From CAYFLR01 sp964343805 (GTDB lineage Bacteria; Bdellovibrionota_B; Oligoflexia; CAYFLR01): a stretch of DNA of 64,000 nt. Numbering within the stretch: position 1 is the stretch's first letter; every line of letters begins with the position of its first letter. The notes below the pieces were generated by a model. The model saw only the letters and a list, made by a program, of their open reading frames with translations, was not told the DNA's origin and ran no database searches. A program made the translations under genes and the position numbers. The stretch is taken from contig CAYFLR010000014.1 in the NCBI GenBank assembly GCA_964343805.1, forward strand, positions 42,066 through 106,065. Direction: 5' to 3'. This document shows, in pieces, positions 17,936 through 26,186 of this stretch.

Positions 17936-18143
17936 GAAAATTCCCTAGGAGGCCTCTGCTTCCATGGGTTCACAGATATTAAGATTCCTTAATCCCACTT
18001 TAAAATCCCTAGCTTATAACCTAAAATAGATTGTTAAGAATAATTAGCTTATTTTTTTATTTTAAGGGCCGAGATGGCATGGGCACGAATTAAGTACAAA
18101 TCTAATATTAAGATTAGCAATATGTTTTTTTAAGGAGTCGATT

Positions 18144-21100
18144 ATGGCAAAAAAGAAAACGATCAAGAAACTGACCAAGCAGAAGTTGGAAGACCGAATT
18201 GCACCCGGAATGCTGGGTGGCGGAGTGGTTGACCCAGGTATGGTGGATGCGGTAGATGCAGATGTGGATCAACAAAATGATTCGAATGCCGGTCAAACAG
18301 CTGAAACGCAAGTGGAAAGTACCGATAGTACAGCACCAGAAGAAGGAGGACAGTACTTAGAGGATAATGCAGATACCGGAGGGATAGAAAATGAGGCAGG
18401 GCCAGAAAGCCCCTCTGAAGCTGGTGATGGAGCTGATTCCGAAGTGACTTCTCCAGAGAATATGGATGAATTTGCTGCCCAGGGAGATGAGTTTGAAGCA
18501 GGTGAACCCATGGAAGAGCCCCCTGCTTGGCAAGAACCTGATTGGGTGAGTGCCAATGCCGATGGCAGTGTGCATATTGACCCACCCGAAGGAATGACTG
18601 TTGATGATGGCATTGCCAGTTTCACCATGGATGCGGCTAATGAGAGTTTCCCTCTTCCTGAAGGTGTCGATCTTCAACCTGATGGATCAGTGAATGTCCA
18701 ATTCCCACAAGATACCACCTATGTTGATTCCTTAAACGCATTACAAATGTCCCCTGAAGGTTTTGAAACCGATGGAGTGCATCAACAATTTGAATCCTAT
18801 GAAAACCCTGATGGAACTGTGACAGTACCTCTCCCGCCTGAAGGAGTGGAGTACAATCCTGAAACAGGAACAGCCAATTTTAGCAATGAACTGGCCAACG
18901 ATTTAGCCCCCGAGAATATTGAGATTCATGAAAATGGGTCTATGGACGTAAAACTTCCCGACGAGGGAGTTGAATACAACGATGATGGCTCTATTGATCT
19001 GAGCCCTGATGCAGTTCATCATTTAGATGATCCCCCACCAGACTATGTGGATAATATGGATTATGCCGAATATAATGGCGATGGCTCGGTGACCTTTACT
19101 CCTCCAGAAGGAGTGGAAGTGGATGGAGGAATAGCCACCTATCCTAATGACATGCTCGATGAGCATCTCGATCTGGATGAAGAGATGACAGTTCATCCTG
19201 ATGGGACCATGGAATATACACTTCCTGAGGGTACTGAGTTTAACGAGGATACGGGTGCCCTCAAATTTCCAGCTGGGGAAGCGGATCTGCATGATATGCC
19301 CGAGCAGATGGAGGCTCATGAAAATCCTGATGGAACAGTTACAGCTTATCTTCCTGAAGGTATTGAATACAATGGCGAGGCGGGAAGTGTGCAGATGGAT
19401 AACTATTGGGCCAATGAACTCACTCCCGATAATATGTCCATTAATGATGATGGTTCTGTAAGTTTTGCATTGCCTGAAAGCACCGAATACTATGAAGATG
19501 GATCGCTCAATATTCCAGCAGAAGATACTGAGTTTATCTACGACGAAGCTCCCGATTATTCTTATGAAGCGGAGTTTGTTGATTATAACTATGATGGCGA
19601 TGTGGATGTAACACCACCTGAAGATTTTAAGGTGGATCCTGAAGCTGGGACCATGCACGTTCCTCATGATGCTATTGGAGAGCTTCCTATTCCTGAGGAT
19701 CTCAGTATCAATCCTGATGGTTCTATGGATGTGAAACTTCCTGAAGGAACTGAGTTTAATCCTGATCACAATACCATCACCTTGCCTGCGGGTGAAGCGC
19801 ATGTAAATGAAATTCCTGAAGAGGTTAAACCCATTCAGAATCCTGATGGCACTGTGACTGTTCACCTACAGGATGGAATGCAATATGATCCTGAGGGTGG
19901 AACCGTGCAAATGGATAACTATTGGGCCAATGAACTCTCTCCCGACCATGTGGAAATTCATCCCGATGGAGCAGTGGAAGTGAATCTTCCTGGAGACACT
20001 GAGTTTCATGAGGATGGCTCTTTTACTATTCCTGAACACTCCGCAGATTTTATGGATCATCCTGAACCTGATTACTGTCAACACGGACCCGATTGGGTTG
20101 AGCCTAACCCTGATGGATCCATTGCCATTCATAACGTTGACGGTATGGATATGAATCCTGATACCGGTGAAATGAAGATGGATGTGGAGTATATGAACGA
20201 GCAATTTGATGAGTATATTCCCGATGAAGTGCATTTTAACCCTGACGGGACTATGGATGTAAAAATGCCTGAAGGTACAGAGTACCACGAAGCCAATCAT
20301 GCACTCACATTTCCAGAAGGTTCCATGCATATGGATGAAATCCCCGAGCAGCTGGATGCCCATATGAATCCTGACGGCACCATTACCGTGCAAATGCATG
20401 AGGGAATGGATTTTAATCCAGAAGAGGGAAGTGTCCATCTCGATAACTACTGGACCAATGAACTCTCTCCCGACCCAGTAGAGTTTCATGAAGATGGCAG
20501 CATGAAGGTGGATATGCCAGGAGATTGTCATTACCATGGTGATGGCTCTTGCACCATTCCAGCAGAGCATGCCGAGTTTATGGATGATCCCCCACCGGAT
20601 TATTGTGAAAAAGGACCTGATTGGGTGGATGACAATCCCGATGGATCAGTGACCGTTCATCCTCCCGAGGGATTTAATGTGGACCCAGAAGCGGGTTCTG
20701 TATCTATGTCCTACGATATGGCCATGAAGGAATTTCCTATTCCTGATGAGGTACAAATTCACCCCGATGGCACCGCAGATATTAAACTGCCAGAGGGCAC
20801 AGAATTTAATCCAGATACCGGAAGTCTTCACTTTCCTCCCGGTGAAGTGCATTTAGACGAAATGCCTGATGGCATTGATGCTCATGTAAACCCAGATGGC
20901 AGTGTCACAGCCCATCTTCCCGAGGGTGTTGAGTATAACGGTGAAGGTAACAGCGTTCATTTAGATAATTACTGGCTGAATGAAATGGCACCTGATCCCA
21001 TTGAATTTGGCACTGATGGAGCATTAACTGTCGATCTTCCAGATGGAACTGAATTCTTTGAAGATGGCAGTTTTGTAATTCCAGCCGATCAAGTGGATTT

Positions 21101-24100
21101 TATGGATGAGCCTCATCACGACTATGTAGATGATTGTGAGTTTGTAAATGAAAATCCTCATGGTGATTACCATGTGGAACCCCCAGCAGATTGCTATGTG
21201 AGTGCCGAAGCGGGACATATGCATGTTCCTTATGAGCACATTGACCATCTCCCCATTCCGGACGATGTAAATTTTAATCCTGATGGAACTATGGATGTGA
21301 AAGTTCCCGAAGGATGTGAATATCATGAAGGCAATCACACTTTGACCATTCCTGCGGGTGAAGCGCATATGGAAGAGATTCCTGAAGAGGTGAAACCTCA
21401 TATGAATCCAGATGGAACTGTGACTGTTCATTTGCAAGATGGAATGAATTACGATGCGGAAGGTGGCCAGGTTCACATGGATAACTACTGGACCAACGAG
21501 ATGACTCCCGACCATATGGAAGTTCATACCGATGGGGAAATTGATCTTAAACTGCCGCATGATACTGAGTATCACGAGGATGGCAGTTTTACTATACCCG
21601 AACACTCCGGCGATTTTATGGAACATCCCGAGCCTGATTATTGCGCTCATGGTCCTGAGTGGGTTGAACCCCATGCGGATGGAGCTATTGCCATTCATAA
21701 CGTAGATGGAATGGAAATGGATCCAGATCAGGGCGAAATGAAGATGGAAGTGGAGTATATGAACGAAGAATTTGAAGATTATATTCCCGAAGGAGTTGAG
21801 TTCCATCCCGATGGAACCATGTCGGTAGAGATGCCTGATGGCACCAATTACTCAGAAGCGAACCATGCCCTCACTTTTCCTGAAGGCTCCATGCATATGC
21901 ATGAGGTTCCCGAAGAGCTGGATGCCCATATGAATCCCGACGGATCCATTACGGTGCAAATGCAAGATGGAATGAACTTCGATGCAGAATCCAATCAAGT
22001 TCATCTCGATAATTACTGGACCAATGAGCTCACTCCCGATCCTGTTGAGTTTCATGAAGATGGTAGCATGAAGGTGGATATGCCAAATGATTGTCATTAC
22101 CATGGCGACGGCTCTTGCACCATTCCTCCTGAGCATGTGGACTTTATGGATCACCCTGAGCCCGATTATTGTGACGATGGTCCTGATTGGGTGGATGGCA
22201 ATCCTGATGGCTCCATTAATGTACAGCCACCAGAAGGGACCTCAATTGACCCCGAAGTGGGCAGTATGACCATGTCCTATGAGATGGCCATGAATGAATT
22301 TCCAGTTCCTGATGAGGTGCAATTGAATGCGGATGGCACCGCCGATATTAAAGTTCCTGAAGGAACTGAATTTGATCCTGATACTGGCAGCCTCCGTTTT
22401 CCAGAGGGTTCCGTTCATATGGATGAAATGCCTGAGGGTGTGAATGCCCATATGAATCCCGACGGTTCTATGACCGCTTACTTGCCTGAAGGTATGGATT
22501 ACAATACAGATGCCGGAACCGTTCATATGGATAACCACTGGATTAATGAGATGGCACCGGGTCCTATAGATATTGGCACCGATGGATCTCTCACGGTGAA
22601 TCTGCCAGAAGGTACAGAGTTCCATGAAGATGGTAGCTTTACCATTCCAAGCGAATCTGCCGATTTCTTAGATGATGAGCACCATCACCATGAGCACATA
22701 GACAATGCTGAGTTTGTGGATCATGATCATCATCATGGTCACTACGATGTGCATCCACCCGAGGAGTTTAAACTGGATCCGGAAACCGGTCATATGCAGG
22801 TTCCTTATGATGCCATCGATCAGTTACCCATTCCAGATGATGTGCATTTCAATGCCGATGGATCTATGGAAGTGAAACTTCCTGAAGGAACCGAATACAA
22901 TGCGGATATGCATGCCATTACGCTTCCTGCAGGTGATGTCCATCTCGATGAGGTGCCACCTCAATTAGATGCACAAATGAATGAAGACGGCAGTGTCACT
23001 GTTCATCTGCAAGACGGTATGAATTACGATGGAGAAGGCGGGCAGGTTCATATGGATAACTACTGGACCAATGAGATGGTGCCAGAGCATATGGATGTTC
23101 ATCCCGATGGAACCATTGATATTAAACTACCTCATGAGNNNNNNNNNNGTATCATGATGATGGCAGTTTTACTATTCCAGAACATGCGGGTGATTTTATG
23201 GAGAACCCAGAGCCTGACTACTGTCACCAGGGACCCGACTGGGTTGAGCCCAATCCTGATGGCTCCGTCAACGTTCATAATGTAGATGGTATGGAGATGA
23301 ATCCAGATACTGGTGAGATGAAGATGGAAGTGGAGTACATGAACGAGCAGTTTGATGAGTATATTCCCGATGAGGTTCACTTCAATCCCGATGGAACTAT
23401 GGATGTAAAGATGCCCGAAGGCACTAGCTATGATGCAGAAGCCCACCAGATTAAGTTCCCTGAGGGTTCCATGCATATGGATGAAATCCCTTCTGAATTG
23501 GAAGCCACTATGAATGAGGATGGCTCAATCACAGTTCAGATGCAAGATGGAATGAACTATGATGCCGAGGGTAATTCTGTTCATTTGGATAATTACTGGA
23601 CCAACGAGCTCTCTCCTGATCCAGTGGAGTTCCATGAAGATGGCAGCATGCATGTGGATATGCCAGGAGATTGCCAATACCACAGTGATGGTTCTTGCAC
23701 GATACCTCCTGAGCATGCCGATTTTATGGAGCACGGTGAGCCAGAATACTGTGACGATGGTCCCGATTGGGTAGATGGTAATCCTGATGGATCCATTACC
23801 GTCGAGCCACCTGAAGGCATTACGGTGAACCCAGGAGATGGCACTTTATCCATGTCCATTGAAATGGCAGAAGAGCAGTTCCCCATTCCTGAGGAGTTTG
23901 ATATTCATCCCGATGGAACCGCTGATATTAAAGTTCCAGAGGGAACAGAGTATAATCCAGATGAGGGCAGTCTAACCTTCCCAGCGGGTGAAGTGCATAT
24001 GCATGAAATGCCTGATGGAATTGAAGCTCAACTCAATGAGGATGGAACCATCACCGCTCAGTTACCCGAAGGCATGAATTACAATGCCGATGGCGGCACC

Positions 24101-24265
24101 GTCCATATGAACAATGAGTGGGTGAATAACATGACTCCCGATCCCATTAATATCAGTCCCGAAGGCGAGTTTGTAGTGAATCTCCCCGAGGGCACCGAGT
24201 ATTATGAGGGCGGATTTGTTATTCCGGCTGAGCAGGTAGACTTCCTTGATGAACCTCAGAATTGA
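18144..24265 (+). CDS. Giant acidic nested-repeat protein, probable surface or secreted protein
   Basis: The gene spans a 10-N gap that breaks the frame. If the true gap is 5 bases the product is one chain of about 2,038 residues. It starts after AAGGAG with a basic tract holding KLEDRIAPGMLGGG (residues about 14-27) instead of a Sec signal, then an acidic linker to residue about 125, then repeats to the end. The smallest repeat is about 29 residues with an x-P-D-G turn and alternating beta-like residues. Six make a ~174-residue unit anchored by DNYWxNE. Units fall into types A, B and C of 528, 522 and 516 bases, and the A-B-C triplet (522 residues) occurs three times after partial leading copies. 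A second C unit has a His-rich insert (HHHHEH, HDHHHGH). PDG and EDG turns could bind calcium; Cys appears in PDYC and CHYHGDGSC. The neighbours are TolC and HlyD-like genes, suggesting export by them. No known family is recognised. Confidence 0.85.
23139..23148. other. Assembly gap (10 N) inside the giant repeat gene
   Basis: The N-run breaks the reading frame. Comparing units, both complete A-type units are exactly 528 bases between DNYW anchors (19914 to 20442; 21480 to 22008). The gapped one measures 533 (23055 to 23588), so the real gap should be 5 bases. That restores the frame and supplies the expected Thr-Glu of the unit. Confidence 0.85.
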
Positions 24266-24270
24266 CGTCC

Positions 24271-24565
24271 GTAAACGAACGTCCGCTGTGTTGGTATCGA
24301 AAATCCCATCCAATCCGTACTATAATGTACTGTCTTGGCCGAGATTTTCTCACCGCCTTGCGGACGCCCGTTTCCGTTAGTCAATTGACAAAAGGAGCCT
24401 GTAAATGAACGTCCGCTGTGTTGGTATCGAAAATCCCATCCAATCCGTACTATAATGTACTGTCTTGGCCGAGATTTTCTCACCGCCTTGCGGACGCCCG
24501 TTTCCGTTAGTCAATTGACAAAAGAGTTTGTAACCGAATGCTCGCTGCGTAGGTATCCAAAATTT
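24271..24565 (+). repeat. 130-bp palindromic tandem repeat, two full copies and one partial
   Basis: Copies start at 24271 and 24401 and are near-identical over 130 bases; a degenerate third copy begins at 24530 and fades by 24565. Within each copy the left arm (CGTCCGC, then ATCGAAAAT) pairs imperfectly with the right arm (GATTTTCTC, then GCGGACG), and the centre is GTAC-TATAAT-GTAC inside CCAA...TTGG. Each copy can therefore fold into one long hairpin. The array fills the gap between the giant gene and the TolC gene. It could be a REP/MITE-type element or a transcript processing/attenuation structure. Between copies, AAGGAG precedes an ATG that opens a 15-codon frame; this may be chance. 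Confidence 0.85.
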
Positions 24566-24570
24566 AAAGA

Positions 24571-24606
24571 AACAGGGAGAGGGCTTCCCCTTTCCCTGTT
24601 TTTTTT
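24571..24606 (+). terminator. Intrinsic terminator before the TolC gene
   Basis: ACAGGGAGAGGG pairs with CCCTTTCCCTGT across a four-base loop, followed by eight Ts. It would end the giant-gene transcript 17 bases before the TolC start, so TolC needs its own promoter or read-through. Confidence 0.85.
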
Positions 24607-24622
24607 GGTAGAATTTTAAACT

Positions 24623-26104
24623 ATGATTAAACCTAAAATCCTCTCATTATTGATTCTCAGTTTTTTGTTAGCGGGAAGTCTTAAAGCACTTACCATAACC
24701 ATGTCCGAGCTTCCTCAGTTGGTAGTGAAAAACAATTTGAATTTAGAACAGAGTCGAATGGCCTATGAGCAGGCAAAAGTGGCTTTACAGGGGAGTTCCT
24801 ATATCACCGATTTGGGACTTTCCTCCTCTTTGTATATAGATCAAGATCAGACTCTCACCTTTTCCTTGGGTACCAATAAAAAGCTCAGTTTTGGTCTTGA
24901 TTTAGATGTGAGTCTGCAAACAGTACGAATGTCAGATGACGATGAGAACCTCCCCTCTCCTCGCTATCAAAATGGCCTTTTATTTAAACTTAGCCAAGAT
25001 TTTAGCCAAGGCTGGGAAAAGTCTATCGTAATGGCAGAACTAGAAAAAGCCAAAATCAAACTCCAAGAGAGTAGGGAGAATTATCACGAGCAGTTAAATA
25101 ATGAAATCACCACCTCTTACAATCTCTTTTTTGATCTTTATCTCGCCCAAGCGAAGAAAGCCTCTATCGCTCAGAAACTAGAGTATTTAGTTGAGATCGC
25201 AGAGTATAAAAAGGCGGCATACGATTTGGGTAAAGAGAGCTCTCAAAAGCTTTTACAAGTGAATGCAGAAATGGAGCTGGAGCGGGCCAAACTGGTGGGG
25301 CAGGAGTTAATCATCCATAATCTACAGATGCAGCTTTCTGAAAGAATTGATGAAGCTTCTGAAAATAATTTATCTCATTTTTCCTTAATTTATGGATTAT
25401 TTCAGTTAATTTTATATNNNNNNNNNNTTTCCAAATGGAACCCTCAAATAAGTATATACCCTAACATTCCTTTGATAAAAGTTTCTGAATTCAAACCTCT
25501 CACCTCCAAACAACCGGCAGTCATCAAGTTGGAACACCAAAAAAACTTAGCGATGAAGGAGTTAAAGAAGGCCGAACTTCAAACTTTTCCCGGCTTAAAA
25601 CTGTTTGTGGAAAGTCTTTTGTCGGGAGCGGGAGTGGATTTAGGAAGCAGCTATTCCTCTCTTACAGAAGGATATCACTCCTTGTTGTTTGGTTTAGAAA
25701 TGGCATTAGATCTTCCCGGGAGAAGAAACCGCTCCTCTTTTTATAAAAAGCAGTTGGCTCTCACAAAAATTGAACTAGAAAGACAAAGTAAGGAAAAGCA
25801 ACTGTTGCTTAGTTTTAGCAGGCTTAATCAAAAGATTGGCGAACTCAAAAGAAAGCATCTTTCCACCGAACAGAAATTAGACCTAGAGAAAGAGAAAATT
25901 AAACATAAACGACTTCTCTATTTAGCAGGTCAACTCTCTTTTTTAGAATTTGATGAGTCTCTCTCCGAACTAAGTAAGGCCGAGTACCAAGTTAAAGAAG
26001 ACCTCATTGCAGCTCTTAAAGAGCAAATTAAGATGCAAGTCTTTAAAGGGGTTTTTATAGAGCGTTATGCCTCCACCCTTCAGCAAAATATGAGCCGAAA
26101 CTGA
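24623..26104 (+). CDS. TolC-family outer-membrane protein, likely channel for the adjacent export system
   Basis: This protein of about 493 residues has a signal peptide (MIKPKILSLLILSFLLAGSLKA) and TolC-like helical halves: LVVKNNLNLEQSRMAYEQAK, then AAYDLGKESSQKLLQVNAEM, and in the second half LYLAGQLSFLEFDESLSELS. A 10-N gap at 25418-25427 lies between the halves; the frame is kept across it, but the true gap length is unknown. The ~25 residues just before the gap look unlike the family and could be out of frame. It sits 82 bases before the GAF-HlyD gene and behind the giant repeat gene, so these three probably form one export unit. No clear ribosome site. Confidence 0.85.
   Translation: MIKPKILSLLILSFLLAGSLKALTITMSELPQLVVKNNLNLEQSRMAYEQAKVALQGSSYITDLGLSSSLYIDQDQTLTFSLGTNKKLSFGLDLDVSLQTVRMSDDDENLPSPRYQNGLLFKLSQDFSQGWEKSIVMAELEKAKIKLQESRENYHEQLNNEITTSYNLFFDLYLAQAKKASIAQKLEYLVEIAEYKKAAYDLGKESSQKLLQVNAEMELERAKLVGQELIIHNLQMQLSERIDEASENNLSHFSLIYGLFQLILYXXXXSKWNPQISIYPNIPLIKVSEFKPLTSKQPAVIKLEHQKNLAMKELKKAELQTFPGLKLFVESLLSGAGVDLGSSYSSLTEGYHSLLFGLEMALDLPGRRNRSSFYKKQLALTKIELERQSKEKQLLLSFSRLNQKIGELKRKHLSTEQKLDLEKEKIKHKRLLYLAGQLSFLEFDESLSELSKAEYQVKEDLIAALKEQIKMQVFKGVFIERYASTLQQNMSRN
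25418..25427. other. Assembly gap (10 N) inside the TolC gene
   Basis: The N-run falls between the two TolC halves. The frame is the same on both sides as written, but the run length is probably a placeholder. Confidence 0.9.
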
Positions 26105-26186
26105 GCCTTAGGAAAAAAATCTCACAATTTAATTCTCGTTTCCGATTAAATGAGCGAAGTATGACGTTTTAACGAGGATAATAGCT

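Noticed and set aside
18076..18100. Sigma-54 promoter before the giant gene
   Set aside because: GGCA and GGGCACG elements are present, but the GG-N10-GC spacing is not satisfied.
19023..23476. Long minus-strand open frames opposite the giant repeat gene
   Set aside because: They are periodic mirror frames produced by the repeat's base composition. They lack ribosome sites and resemble no protein family.
24405..24453. 15-codon ORF inside the 130-bp repeat as a leader peptide
   Set aside because: Only one of the copies has the ATG and ribosome-like site; the first copy has ACG instead, so it is probably chance.
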